From Beta vulgaris subsp. vulgaris (lineage: Eukaryota; Streptophyta; Magnoliopsida; Caryophyllales; Amaranthaceae), in contig NC_079208.1 in NCBI RefSeq assembly GCF_026745355.1, positions 15,390,417 through 15,454,416 on the forward strand: DNA of 64,000 nt. Direction: 5' to 3'. The translations under genes and the position numbers were made by a program. Below the pieces are notes generated by a model, which had not been told where the DNA came from, made no database searches, and saw nothing but the letters and a program-made list of their open reading frames with translations. Positions within the stretch are counted from its first letter, which is position 1. Every line of letters begins with the position of its first letter. Positions 22,061 to 33,850 of the stretch are shown here, one piece after another.

Positions 22061-22632
22061 AGTTTGTGCAACACACTCAATATATTTGAAAGATTCAAGC
22101 TGGAGATCAAAATTTGGCTTGATATCTTTCCAATAATGCCTGGTCAAAAGCTTGATTTCGATGAAAAACAAGTGAGATATGACCTTTTGAAAATGAGACA
22201 ACATTCTGATATATACACACACGTTTATAGTTGTGACCAGCTATACTCAAGAAGGGTTGTTGAATTAATAGTACTAGTGGTAGTAACAATAGCAACAATA
22301 ATAATAGTAGCAATAATCATAATATTAATAAAAATAATACAAAGTAAGGTTAATATGTTCTAAATGATACGTCTTGAGTTATCAACTATCAGTAATATGA
22401 TCCTTGATCTTAAATTCTTGATTGTGTTTATTATAATAGGCGGTCTAATTTTAACATAGAATGAGACAAACTCAAGCCTACATTCTCTTAACAAGTTCAT
22501 TACATCTCACTGAACTCAAACACTATTCTTGGGCATCTCGCACCATCCTAGTCATCTCATCTCATGTCCTTCCTTTGTTTCCCTTTGAATCATGAACTAC
22601 ACCAAAACAATTTATAACAATAACCTGACAGG
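22061..22632. other. Unclassified spacer
   Basis: A plus-strand frame at 22064-22363 ends in an isoleucine/valine run from AAT-rich DNA. I see no domain and do not call it a gene. Confidence 0.45.
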
Positions 22633-22811
22633 CTTGTCGAATGGATTAAACTAGTCATTGAATGGATTAATTAAACTAGTCACCAAATGGATTAAAGAAT
22701 GTGATTACTAAATGAATAAAACTGGTCACTAAATAGATTAAATTGGTTACTAAATAGATTAAATTGGTTACTAAATAGATTAAACTAGTCACTACATCTA
22801 TAAACTGGTTG
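22633..22811. repeat. Minisatellite, unit ~22 bp
   Basis: About seven degenerate copies of AAATAGATTAAACTAGTCACT. Confidence 0.8.
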
Positions 22812-22829
22812 TGCTAGTGACAAGGTACC

Positions 22830-23336
22830 TAGAGGTGACAGGCTTGCCGGGTAGGGCTGCTTATCTTTCAAACTGACCCCGAACTGTGGTCTGCTCGGCT
22901 TGTGCTCGTTTAAGTTTACTCGAGCTCGAGTGAGCTTGAAGCTTAACGAGCATGGACCAAAGTCAAATGAGTCGAGCTCGAACAAGCTCGACTCTTTATT
23001 ACCCCTACTTTTTACATGTTTTCTTTAGTTTTTTATTTTCTAACATTTAAGATTTATAGGTTTTCTTTTAGACAATGAAACTATTAACTTATTATTGTTT
23101 GAAATCTAGGTTAATATATTTATGTATACTTATAACTATGTTTTAATCTATATAAAAGTATAACCGAGCGTGTTCACGAGCTTCCAAGTCGAGCTTTGCG
23201 TAACTTAGCTCGGCTCGTTAAAGTCTCGACCCGAGTATAAATCTGAGCCGAGCCACCACGAACCGAGCTTTGACTAAGCTTTGACCGAGTCAATTCCGAG
23301 CTATTCGCGAACATGCCAGACTCATCATCACCTCTA
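22830..23336. mobile_element. hAT-like MITE rich in GAGCTCG motifs
   Basis: Terminal TAGAGGTGA at 22830 and its inverse TCACCTCTA at 23328-23336. Subterminal runs of GAGCTCGA/CGAGCTTG and GAGCCGAGC lie in both orientations around an AT-rich centre. The termini resemble TAGGGGTG-type hAT ends. No clear 8-bp target duplication was found. Confidence 0.55.
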
Positions 23337-23671
23337 TATGCCTGACAATGGAGGGTTGTACGAACATTCCATTAATTTTCAAATGAGTTATAATTAAGAT
23401 TTTTTTTAAAAAAAATCATTATTATCAATTTACTTTTCATTTATTACTCTACCCATAGTGATGGAGGCTGGAGCCACGTTTTAACAATGGTTCAACCACT
23501 ATTTTTAAAAAATATAATTGTGTTTTGGATATGCTAGATACAACATAAAAAATGCTAAATACAACATTTAATATTTTATAGAATTTAATCATGGTTCTTT
23601 TTTTTTATAGTTAAAAGAAACATAAGATGTTTTTATAATTTCTTATTTATTTGTTGTACTTAACTACCCAT
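23337..23671. other. Unclassified AT-rich spacer
   Basis: Nothing recognised; ends with the CAT target copy (23669-23671) of the CACTA element. Confidence 0.5.
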
Positions 23672-24034
23672 CAGTACTACAAAAAAGAGCAAAGATAACA
23701 CCCCTAAATTAACTCTTATTTTAGCAACTGTTATGTAAAATCTAAATTTAACGTTTTAATAGAAGAACTATTATCTTAGCTTGCATGTATTGATAATATA
23801 TAACTTAACAATTATCTTAATGTGTGTTATCTTTGCTATAAAATTAGTGTGTGGTGTTTTATTATTAATTTTTTTACAAGAATGTGGTGCTTTATTATTA
23901 ATAGTAAAAAAAACTGTCAAAATAATTATATAAAAAAACGGTTTATTTGACTAGAAATTAGAAACACTTTAAACCCTTAAAACAAAAAAAACCGTAAACC
24001 CTTTTTCTTCAATTTGTTATTGCTGAAACTGAAT

Positions 24035-25879
24035 TGTAACACCTCTCTCGCACCACCTCCAACGCCTCACTCGCATCACCTCCTAATTCCACCTCCAGTT
24101 TCCATCTCCGATCATCATCTCCTACGACGTTTCGTCCCTCTTGCTCTCAATTTGAAACTTCATTCTACCCAGCAAATCATTTTGGGACAAATCGACAACC
24201 ATACTCACCATTGTTACCGACAATTTACAGGTAATTATTAATTTTCAAGTCCTTGTGTATTCCTAATACATAAAGTATTCACTGAAGAATTGAATCACGA
24301 ATTTTGATCATCGTTACTCTTCGTTCAATTAATTTGAAATTCATCTTCAATCTACAATATAATAATAACTATGCTCTTTGTTTATTGTCAATGCCAAGTG
24401 TAGTCTTGTGCACAAAGTTTTGTATCTATGGAATTTGCAATGGTGGTGCTGTGATGTAAATAACATTATGACAATTGATATTTCTACCATTTATGGAGTA
24501 CATATATGTAGATAGACATAGTAGGTGTCTGATATTTTCTTTAGAACATAGAAGTGTCGTCGCTACTTTACTACACTATACGGCTATACACTCCATATTA
24601 TTCTGATAATTAGATGTATAGTAATCCTTATAAAATATAGTGTTTATATAATGATATGAATGATTTTGCGAGTCAACTTTAGCTATGTCGTAAGTGGTTT
24701 ATACTATGTTATTATTATATTGTAGATTGCGGGTTCGTAGAGGAACCTTTTTGACTTGATATTGAGATTTGCTAACTTTGATTGCTGATAAGGTAAGATT
24801 TCTTACTAAACCTGTACAGTTAAGGTTTGTATTTGTTTGATATTGTTGTGGAATTTTTATTATGAAAGGAAAATCATTTTTTTTACAAAAGTTTGGTATT
24901 GAGGTTTAAATCGTTTATTTATGCTCATATTTGAATTGAAAGAGTTTATTGGAATTTATATTGAAAAGAAGAAGTTCTCCTATGTAACAAGTTTGATATG
25001 AAAGTTTTAGATTTTGAGCAAAGGAAGTTCCTCGCCCTTACGAGGGTTTCTAGTTTGATTAAAGTTTGAGATTTTGAAAGGAGGAAGTTCCTCACTCTTA
25101 CGAGGGTTTATAGAGTTTTATTGTGGAGTTGTCGGTAAGCGGTGTTCTCCGAGTTTGGAAGTATGTTGAGTTAACAGTGTCTCAACAATATATTTTAGTA
25201 GTTGGGAGTATGTTGATCAATACTCTTGCCATTTGTCTTCCTTCTTGGTACGTTATCAAGTAAGGGGTATGCATACTTAGGACTTTGGTGTTTACCTTGT
25301 CTAGTGAGCCTAGCTAGCTCATTGGATTTTTATTACTTCCTACTCACAGATTACGAAAGGTGATATTTGAAAGTTTTACAGAATAGTTCAGAAAGAAAGA
25401 AAGATCGTATTTGAGGTTATTAGAAAGTTAATTATATATATAATCTGTACGACTTTTAATTGAATTTGTAAGATATTCCTATATATCTTACCTGCACATT
25501 GAATGGTTTTGTTTTATTACAGTATTAAATCTTGCTCAGCCTTTGGCTGATATTACAGTGTTTAATGTGCAGGGACTTGAAGATAGTTAGCTCCAGTTGG
25601 GTTAAAGAGTGCGTTGGATCCTTTTGATTTAATAGGACTTTTAAAAAGACTTCCGCTGTTATTCATTTATAAGATTTATGTTCTGATTTGTAATAATTAA
25701 TTTACATTCTATTTAGTTGGTCTGTAATAATTAGTTAAAACTTATTGTTTATTTTTTTTAGTTAGAACCATTAGCCTTGCGGTTATTATTAATAATTATC
25801 GCGGCGTAGCATCTTTGGATTTCCGAATTTATTTTTATTAAGTTGATTTTAGAAGTATTGGAAATTCAGGGTTGTTACA
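24035..25879 (+). mobile_element. Solo-LTR-like sequence (1845 bp) inside the CACTA element
   Basis: Starts TGTAACACC and ends GTTGTTACA. Its interior has the same succession of landmarks as the other LTRs here: a CT-rich leader, a GGTAAGATTTCTTACT segment, GGAGGAAGTTCCTC repeats, then CTCAGCCTTTGGCTGATATT, TGTGCAGGGACTTGAAG and GCGGCGTAGCATC. No primer-binding site follows, so it is not a full element. TGAAT precedes it, but the next TGAAT is five bases beyond its end, so target duplication is unproven. The small frame 24014-24241 is leader sequence. Confidence 0.6.
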
Positions 25880-28339
25880 GACAATGAATCATTCAATTTC
25901 AAGGTGAAATGTTCCTTTTCTGTAAAAAAATCAAATGGAGATGCTGATCGCAAATCACATTTTTCTTTTCATTTAATTTCTTTGATTTTTTTTTTGCTAA
26001 AATTGGATGTGTCTGCTTTCTGTGGAAGGATGAGAAAGATGGAAATCTATGTTTCAGCTTTGACAAATGCATTCTACGAGGATTCTGCTCAAGCTAATGT
26101 AAATTATGATGGTATTTGATCTTTTGTCATTCGGTCACTCATCTAAGACAGTTTAAGAAATTATTATTACGTTAGTAATTAGTTGCAGAGGTCCTTGCTG
26201 CAAAGAAGAGTGCTATTTTGACTACTTTTCTAGGGCTGTTGTATCAGAATAATAGTGGTTTCTTATGTAGAACTGTAACTTAGCTATATTTGGTTATCCA
26301 TATGCTTGTGTTTTTGGGTTTTCACTTGAATGTTGTAGGTCATACATGTATGGCTTTACATGTGCTTGATATCGACCAGAATTCGGTGATTACAATTTAC
26401 AATGTATATGATCTGGTACCGTCATGGAATGCAAGGTCCCCATGACCACCATCTGAATCGATTGTTGGCCAACTATCTTTTGAACAATTGTATATTCAGA
26501 TGCTTCATGTTGTGAGAATATGCAAATTTTGGCTATAAAGGGACCTAGAAAATACGAGGAAACAATGATCGGGAGAACATGGTAATCAATTCAAGTTTTC
26601 ACTCAACTTTCGACTTGGTTAATCACTGTTTATGCGGTTGAGTTTACTCATCTTTTCTGAGTTTACTCAATTTTGCTTCAGCTCGAGGGATCTGTGGTCA
26701 ATTATACTTCCTTCAGACTCGGAAAAGATCGTTGCAACTGCTTCTAGGAAAGCAAGTGAGGTATGTTTGCCTTGCAGCTTTATCTGTTTTTGCATGATTG
26801 TTTGGTTAGCCTATTGAAATGGTTTGACTGGACGGTTGAAATGATTTTAGAGTTGTCTTATCATGTTTTTATGTTTTTTGGGTTTTGGTTTTGTATGTTT
26901 TGCAAGTAGAGAATTATACAAGGATGGCAATGTGTTGAAGGGCTAATCAGTATTGTTGTGTGAAGAAGAAGATGAACTGGACTCAATTTATTAAGAAGTT
27001 TTCAACCCATTATGTTAGTTGGTAGCTAGGAAACCTGTTCGTACACGACACCTTAACCGTTTTGAACTAATGTAGTTCCTGGTTCTTGAAATGTTATTCG
27101 TTCCAAAGTCCAAACTCCAACCAACCAGTTTCTTGGGTTACATTCGGTTTTATGTTATCTTTATCAGGTTAGTTTGGCTTTGGGTCGATCAATTTCAATT
27201 TTCAGGTTTGAAGTGTCCTTGTCAACTAGCTTTTCATGGATGTCAAAATTTCATTTCGGTTTTGGACGGGATGTTCCTTGGCCCATTTTGGGTGCAGTAA
27301 TGGTTGTTGAGTCACAAGCATAGCACATTTTTGGATGTCCTATTTATCATACATGTATTTACTTGCTCCCTATGTCCTAGTTGTCGATTTAAAGATACTG
27401 TTTTGCTAGTCAATTCATATTTTTGGATCTCATATAAATCATCATGGGTGCAGTAACGGATATGAGGTTTCAGAGGTACCACAATTAGATGTTGTATTAA
27501 TTATACATGTTTATAACTTGCTCCGAGGTCCTAGTTTTCCTGATTTGTGATAATTTTTTTCCAACTATTTTTTTTTAAATCGAGCTGGTTACAGAGGAAT
27601 GTAATGATTAGGATTTTGATGCAAAGGAAATTTATTCATTTTTCTGGATAGCCATTAATAAGTATATAGCAGATACACATCTGTTTTCAGTAGGGATCTT
27701 CTATTCCATTTGGTGTCTCATCTTGTGTTCCAAGTGGTTCTCATCTTGACACCTTACCCACTCTTATTAATCATATAAGGTAGTTTATCTTACATTGATG
27801 AGGTGTCAAAATTAGAATGAAGTGGGACACGAGATAAGACATTAAATGGGACATATAATCTCAGCCCATTTGTTCATAACCAACAAACACCCTAAAATTT
27901 CTCTGAAATTTTCGGGCGTTACTTATTACTATTGAGTGTTAAATTATATTTAACTAATATATTTTCCGATAAATATGGATATATATTTTTTTACATATAT
28001 TAATGTATTTATAATGTGTTTTATGTGTAGCATTGTTTAGTAAACGTACAATGCTCGTACTTGCGTCAACTATGTTAAACGGGCAATGTGGCGCTCGTGT
28101 TCGTGCAAATTGTAAAATGTGATGGTTTTGTGAGTACGTACTTGTATTACGTTGATAATTATAATTTTTTTTATTATAAAAATATTTACTTATGTATATT
28201 TTATTTTGAACGATTTACTTTGTTCCTGAAACATACATTGTACTAGCATTTACGTACATTGTGTTATTTGTTTTAGAGGGTCTGAAATTCTAATTTTTGT
28301 CCTGGTTTATGAAGAGTTTTGACAGCCACCATAATCCCT
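25880..28339. other. CACTA interior, possible captured gene sequence
   Basis: Mostly unassigned. Frames such as 25904-26119 (MRKMEIYVSALTNAFYEDSA) and an open stretch near 26185 (VAEVLAAKKSAILTTFLG) have coding-like composition, but I cannot name a family. Confidence 0.35.
26682..26760 (+). pseudogene. Exon-like fragment with canonical splice borders
   Basis: 79 bp preceded by TTTTGCTTCAG and followed by GTATGTTTGCC. One frame is open throughout and reads DLWSIILPSDSEKIVATASR. This looks like an internal exon of a captured host gene, but I do not recognise the protein. Confidence 0.35.
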
Positions 28340-30513
28340 TGTAACGTTAAGTTAACCAAGAGTCATCTCTTCACTTACCCTCTCTTAATACCCCCTTTAA
28401 TCACCTTCTCTTCATCTCCTTTTGTTGAAAATAAAAATCAGAAAACTTCTCCCTTCCATCCTTCCATTTCACTCGTCATTTCCAAGAAAAAAAGGAAGAG
28501 GAAAAATTTCTCTTGTTCCTCCTTCACATTTCTCACACAAAAATCAGTCCCTATTACTCATTTTCAAGCTATTTTGCACTGGTTTTCAAGCACGTGTTGA
28601 GTTCGTTGTGATTGTGTTCGTAGGAGACGAAGGTGGTGATTATTCACAAGGCATTTAGACTACGATCGAAGCGTTCTACTACATTCCTCTCAAAGAAAAA
28701 GGTAACTGGCGATATTCTACTTTGATAGAGAATAGATTGTGAACTTAGGTTGTTAGAATCGCGTTAGAGAACTTAGAATCATGCTAGGGGGAACTTAGAG
28801 GATTGTATGTTTGTAGTTAAGAGTAGTATCATGGTTGTTAGTATTACTTTTCATATGTTGGACTGCTGTTTTGATCATCTTGTTAGTCTCGTTGATTAGT
28901 TTGTCAATTTGATGATTTGTTGTTGTATTGATTTGGAGTCACTTGGGATAATATTGGATTTTTGAGTAGTTGGACGTTGTTGATGATGTTTAGTCTCATG
29001 TTAGGGTGGTTAGTGTTGTGATTGGTATGAATTTGGGTTGATTTGGATGTTTGAGACCAGACCTAAGTATTTTGGACGAGGCAAGGGCGTGCGAGTACAG
29101 CCCGCAAGCCACGAGCTACAGCGGCTCGCAACTTGCGACGGCCAGAGGGTCGCGACTCGCGACAATCGTCGCACCTCGCGACGAGGGTCTGTTTTTCCTC
29201 AGTTAGGTGTTTTGATTAAATTCCAAATTGGTTTACAGCATGGTTATTTGTTGATGGATGGTCTTAGACATGTATGTTAAGCATGTTTGAGTAAGTTTGG
29301 GTTGGTTTGAGTTATTATATTAAGGGTATGTGCCCTATGTTGTTGGCTAGCCTATGGTTGTTTAGTTAGAGTATGTTGAGGACCTATACCTTGTCGCATA
29401 TACTCACATTTGAACCTTGTTGGTTAGTTGGATTCGATTTGCTTGTATACCTTGCTGTGTATACCTTTGAATGTTGGATTAGATGGATTTTGTGTATACC
29501 TTGTCGTGTATACTTTGTACTTTGTTGAGTTTGATTGATCATATGGACGATATGGTCCTAGGAATTTGGGTTTGATGATCCTAAGGGCGGCATGGTCCTA
29601 GGAATTTGTGTTTGATTATCCTAAGGGCGGTATGGTCCTAGGAATTGGTTACTTAACCTTGGGCGGTATGGTCCATTGGTTCACTCACGGGTGGTATGAT
29701 TTGTTGAGTTTTGCTATTCGGAAAAGGCGGCATGGTCCTCGAATATGCAACGTAGGCCTTTGGCGGCATGGCCCAATGAGTCTACTCACAGATGGCATAT
29801 GGTCTGTTGTGTTTGAACTTGTTTGACCGCATTTGTTGCATGGTTTGACTGGGATTTGTTTAACGTTGAGCTTTCTTATTTGTTGCTTATGATTTGTTGT
29901 ATCTCGTTGTGAGTATGATATCTTGGTGATGTATTTCTTGGCGTTGCTTCTAATTTCTTTAAGTTTATTATTTGTTCCTATTTGGGCTGGGAGAACTCCT
30001 AGTTACTCCCCACTGATTGTGGAAGTTGTTGATTTATTATGCAGATGTTGATGCTGTGTAGGATCGTTACGGTTTGGACCGGGATTTTGCGGTTTGACCT
30101 TGTGACCAAGGAAGTGGTGCTAGTCATAGTTGACGAGCATTTTGAGACAGGGATTAGGACTAGTTACTTAGTAGGACTCAAGTAGCTCTCCTTTATGTCT
30201 TGTCGTATGTTGAACTACGGATTTTAGTTTGTTCTTTGGATTTGGATTTCTCCACTTTGAGGTTTTCTTTGGAGTTCTCCATAGTTGTTTTTTTTTTTGG
30301 AACTTTGTGGGAATGAGGGTATGGGATCTCATTTCCCTATTTATATATGATTTCGGAGTTGAATATTATCTTTGAAGGATTATTTCTTGTTTATAATTTA
30401 AATTATACTCCTTAGAGTAGCATCTCCGTCTTAATGGTATTTCCGCTGTCACTAGTTGCATTATTTCAATTACTTTTGTCTCTCTCCTTATTTGTATCGG
30501 ACGGGATGTTACA
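28340..30513 (+). mobile_element. Solo-LTR-like sequence (~2.17 kb) inside the CACTA element
   Basis: Starts near TGTAACG and ends GGATGTTACA. It contains a CT-rich leader (28370-28520), GTCGCGACTCGCGAC-like palindromes near 29150-29185, tandem units of CCTAAGGGCGGCATGGTCC (29575-29790) and TTGTCGTGTATACCTTG (29390-29520), and an ATTATGCAGATGTTG segment near 30040. These are LTR features of chromovirus-like gypsy elements. No primer-binding site follows and no 5-bp duplication was found, so the left border is uncertain (28320-28340). Confidence 0.55.
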
Positions 30514-30927
30514 GATTGTGATTGTGTTTAGAACTTAGAAGTATTATTAAGGGTAAATGAAATGAGGTGGTATCTTCATCTAATCTACCTTAGGTGGGTA
30601 TAGTGCTATAAGTACAAGGTAGATCACTATTTAGGTGCCTTGAATAATATTCTTTTAATTAGGCAAGTGAGAGTAGAAGGGAAATAAGGACAATAGCAAA
30701 CTGGCTGAAGCCTGAAAGTTCTTAACATTTTTGAAATAAGGACAATAGCAAACTGGCTGAAGCCTGAAAGTGCTTAATGTTAGTTGAAAACACTTGATTA
30801 TTATTTTATATTTGAATGATCTTGCTACAACTATGATAAATTATTTTGTGCATGATTAATTATAAAGTTTAATTATTTTTCAAGTTTTTATATATTAATA
30901 ATTATTTTGTAATTACCTTTATTGTAG
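30514..30927. other. CACTA interior with a 52-bp tandem duplication
   Basis: GAAATAAGGACAATAGCAAA occurs at 30681 and again at 30733. Otherwise unassigned; may be the intron before the fragment at 30928. Confidence 0.5.
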
Positions 30928-31041
30928 TACTATAAAGGCATTGGTCCAATCTATTCTCAGGAGAAAATTGATGAACTCAGAGAGTTGTGGATTACATATG
31001 TCGGAGATCAACACGAAGCACAAATGATGAACGAGTTTTAA
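30928..31041 (+). pseudogene. Terminal exon-like fragment, possibly of a CACTA-associated ORF
   Basis: After TTTATTGTAG the frame reads YYKGIGPIYSQEKIDELREL to a TAA stop at 31039-31041, 37 codons in all. The position, last exon before the right subterminal repeats, and the QEKIDELRELW tail resemble the C-terminal ends of Ulp1-like ORFs carried by some plant CACTA elements. That family link is an inference from a short motif. Confidence 0.35.
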
Positions 31042-31459
31042 CTTTCCGCCTAATTTTTGACCTTAATCCACTTTTGGACATACATTTTTTTTTTTGGATT
31101 TGCATATTGATATCATGTGGATGTGGCTATAGGATAGATTTGATCTTGTTTATGATTTAGATTAATATTGATATGTATATATAGTAGTTTTTTTTAGAAG
31201 TTTAGACTTATGATATTAGTTGAATTATTTTTTGATATAAAGAATTTTGGAAGTTTGGAATATCATATTCAATTTATTGGTTGTAAGATCTTATGTGTTG
31301 AGTATTAATTATACAACAGATACAAGTATTGTACTGTCCTGTAAAAAAAAAGCAATTGTACTGTACGATATTGTTGTGCTGCGTGTTGCAACGCCTACGA
31401 CCAATAATATATGCGTGAAATGATAATTTGATTATTTTTTTTAAAAAAATATCATAGAT
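31042..31459. other. CACTA right interior
   Basis: Non-coding AT-rich DNA between the last exon-like fragment and the right subterminal repeats. Confidence 0.5.
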
Positions 31460-31998
31460 AACTGTTATAGGTAATATATGTTATATATATTATAGGAAAA
31501 CATAACAGTTATCCAAGATAAGTCTTAAATTTTCCTTCTTTCAATTTGTCATATAAATAGCAAACATAACACTTATTTACAAAATGTGTTATCTAGTGGC
31601 ATGACGTGTATTATAAATGACTGTTATGTTTTCTCTGGCAAACATAACACTTTCGTCAGATGTTATGTTTACTTTACATTACATTGACTTGGATAACACC
31701 TCAAAATTGTTATGTAAAGCCTTATTTAACAGTTATCTTTGCCCTTTTTTGTAGTAGTGCATTATAGTATAACAGTACTATATAAGATTACCAACAAATT
31801 ATTTGTCATGAATGACCCCCTATCGTGTTTAGTATGATCATGACCTTTTAAGTCAGTCTTTTATTTCTTTTTGCTGTATTTAGCCTTTTTTTTTTACTGT
31901 ATATAACACTTATGTTTATGTAAATACTACTTTGGAAAATTTGCACAAAACCACCTTAAGTTTTCACTTATTTAGAAACTCCCACCTTTATGTTTTTT

Positions 31999-32416
31999 CC
32001 CCTAAATTTTTACCTAAATTTACAAAACCTTTATAAACTCCCACCACTTAACGGATTTTACCTAACTCCGTTAGTGGTGGGACCCACATCAGTTATTTCT
32101 TTTGTTTTTCCCTCCAAATAACTCACTTCCCCCTTCTTATATAAGAGAATTTCCCTCCAAGTCATCAATTATCTTCCCCCTCATTTTTTCCATCTCTCAG
32201 ACACCATATTAGGAGGAGCAAAGCTTATAAAGCTTCAATTTCTTCTGCAAATTCAGGTTTACCCAGATTTACCCAGATTTACATCAGTGAGTCGTTTGGA
32301 GGGAAAAACAAAAGAAATAACTGATGTGGGTCCCACCACTAACGGAGTTTGGCAAAATCCGTTAAGTGGTGGGAGTTTATAAAGGTTTTGTAAAGTTTAG
32401 GTGGACATTTAGGGAG
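31999..32416. mobile_element. Foldback/long-TIR element
   Basis: An arm of ~115-125 bp (31999-32127) is repeated inverted at 32286-32416. Both carry TTATAAACTCCCACCACTTA, CCGTTAGTGGTGGGACCCAC and TTATTTCTTTTGTTTTTCCC. The ~160-bp centre has a TATA-like CTTATATAAG and a CT-rich leader-like stretch. It abuts the left end of the MULE relic and may be part of it. Target duplication not determined. Confidence 0.75.
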
Positions 32417-32763
32417 TTAAGGATACAAGAGGGTACTGAACTTTCACCTTTGTTCCAGTTAGGGTACTGAACTTTAAAAAGTTGTAGTTAGGGTACTCAA
32501 AATGGAGGGCCATTACTTTTTGGGGAATTTCTGTGAAATGTGATGTTTGGTGCGTATTCCTAGGCGCGTGTGCCACACAAAATGCCACCTAATGATTAAC
32601 TTTATTTAGGCGGTTTATTTGGCGAGTTTTATCAACTCTCTGCCTTCTTTGTCTTCTTTCATTGTCCTTATTTCCTTCCCACTCACTCTTTATTTAAATC
32701 ACTGCTACCTTTGTCCTCTTCATTTATCATTTTATCTTCATTTACTCCATTTTTAAACATAAC

Positions 32764-33517
32764 ATGTGGCCAGTATCACCACCAACAAAATTGCCAAGAG
32801 TAACTGAGACTTCTGCAGAAGGTATATTCTTCTTCATTTACTCCATCTTTTTAACAGATCTTCATTTACGTCTTTTGTTTTCCTTTTTTGTACTTTTTGG
32901 TTACCTTTTTGGTTGTTGTGCGTAACTGGAGTAAAAAGTAATGGTTTATTTTTCCTTTCTTGTTTAAAAAGGCGATTTTTGGAACTATTTTAAGTTGTTT
33001 TTTGTTGGATTTGTTTGTTTAATATTAATAACGCTTAGGGTTTGATAATTAGGGTAAAGTTAGTAAATTAATTTTTTTCCTAATTGGGGTTTGGGTTTTG
33101 CGGAAGTAACATTTTGTGGGTATTAATTGTGGTTGGAGTTGGTTTGTTAAGGTGAAAGTATAATTTTTAAAAATTAGGGTTATAGTGAAATTTAATTTTA
33201 ATTTTTTTTGTAAATTACTAGATATGGAAGCGTTACGCCATGCACACCCCTTATGTTCGAACCAAGAAGTCCTAGTGACCCACATATTCACTAGGCTAAG
33301 GTGGGAGGAGCAGGTTGAGCAAACCTGTAAAAAATGGAAGTTGTGGTGGAGACTCCGATCTTATGGTGGTCCTGTGTGGCTTAGCGAGCGTAGGCAAACT
33401 GAGAAGTGGATATTGAATGATATAATCTACAACAATGGGAGGGACCTTCATGCTTGGATCAACAAGGACATGACGGTGTACTTTGATGGGTTCCCATGGT
33501 TATTCAAGGAGGATTGA
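32764..33517 (+). CDS. Small two-exon tryptophan-rich protein in MULE (unrecognised)
   Basis: Exon 1 is 32764-32821 (starts MWPVSPPTKLPRVTETSAE) and exon 2 is 33222-33517. The intron begins GTATATTC and ends TTACTAG. Splicing joins GAAG to AT, giving an uninterrupted 117-residue protein ending FDGFPWLFKED. It is basic and aromatic, with nine Trp, for example RLRWEEQVEQTCKKWKLWWR and SERRQTEKWILNDIIYNN. No domain is recognised. It lies between the MULE left end and the transposase gene, on the same strand, with 333 bases between its stop and the transposase ATG. That places it as an accessory gene of the element, or as a captured host gene. An ATG read-through from 33185 inside the intron is less likely. 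Its frame is intact while neighbouring mudrA is broken. Confidence 0.55.
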
Positions 33518-33850
33518 AGAGGAAGATATTTGGATTTTTTGCTTTTTTTTTGGGTGGGTAGATTTTTTGCCTCTATTATAGCTGTACTTAGGGGAGAATG
33601 TGACAGCCACTGGCTTTATTTAGGGTGGTTGTCACTGCTATGACAAATTTATTTTTGTTATTGATATGCATGCAGGCTCCAAAAAATTTAAGTATGTTGG
33701 TTATGTAATTAGTTGGAGTCTGCCAAATTTTGTATGAATGCTATATATGGGTTATTTATATATGAAAGTATTTGAAGATTCTCTATAATATTATTGTTTC
33801 ACCATTCCGTGCACTTAATTTAGTATATAAATGTTTGTATGACAGATTCT

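Larger units (their letters stand above)
23672..31759. mobile_element. CACTA (En/Spm) transposon, 8.1 kb, non-autonomous or heavily rearranged
   Basis: Left end CAGTACTACAAAAAAGAGC and inverted right end CACTACTACAAAAAAGGGC differ at two positions, and both continue with AAAGATAAC. The 3-bp duplication CAT flanks it (23669-23671, 31760-31762), as expected for CACTA. Subterminal regions (23690-23850 and 31470-31750) contain many TGTTATGT/AACATAACA motifs in both orientations, the usual transposase-binding arrangement. I find no TNP2-like transposase. The interior holds two LTR-like segments (24035-25879, 28340-30513), exon-like fragments (26682-26760, 30928-31041) and unassigned DNA. Confidence 0.88.

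Noticed and set aside
24030..25889. TGAAT as a proven target duplication of the solo-LTR-like segment
   Set aside because: The right copy is five bases beyond the TTACA terminus, so it may be coincidence.
33185..33221. Start of exon 2 frame at an ATG within the intron of the two-exon gene
   Set aside because: The stretch is T/A-rich with MKFNFNFFCKLL, ends at a clean TTACTAG acceptor, and splicing to the exon at 32764 keeps frame exactly.
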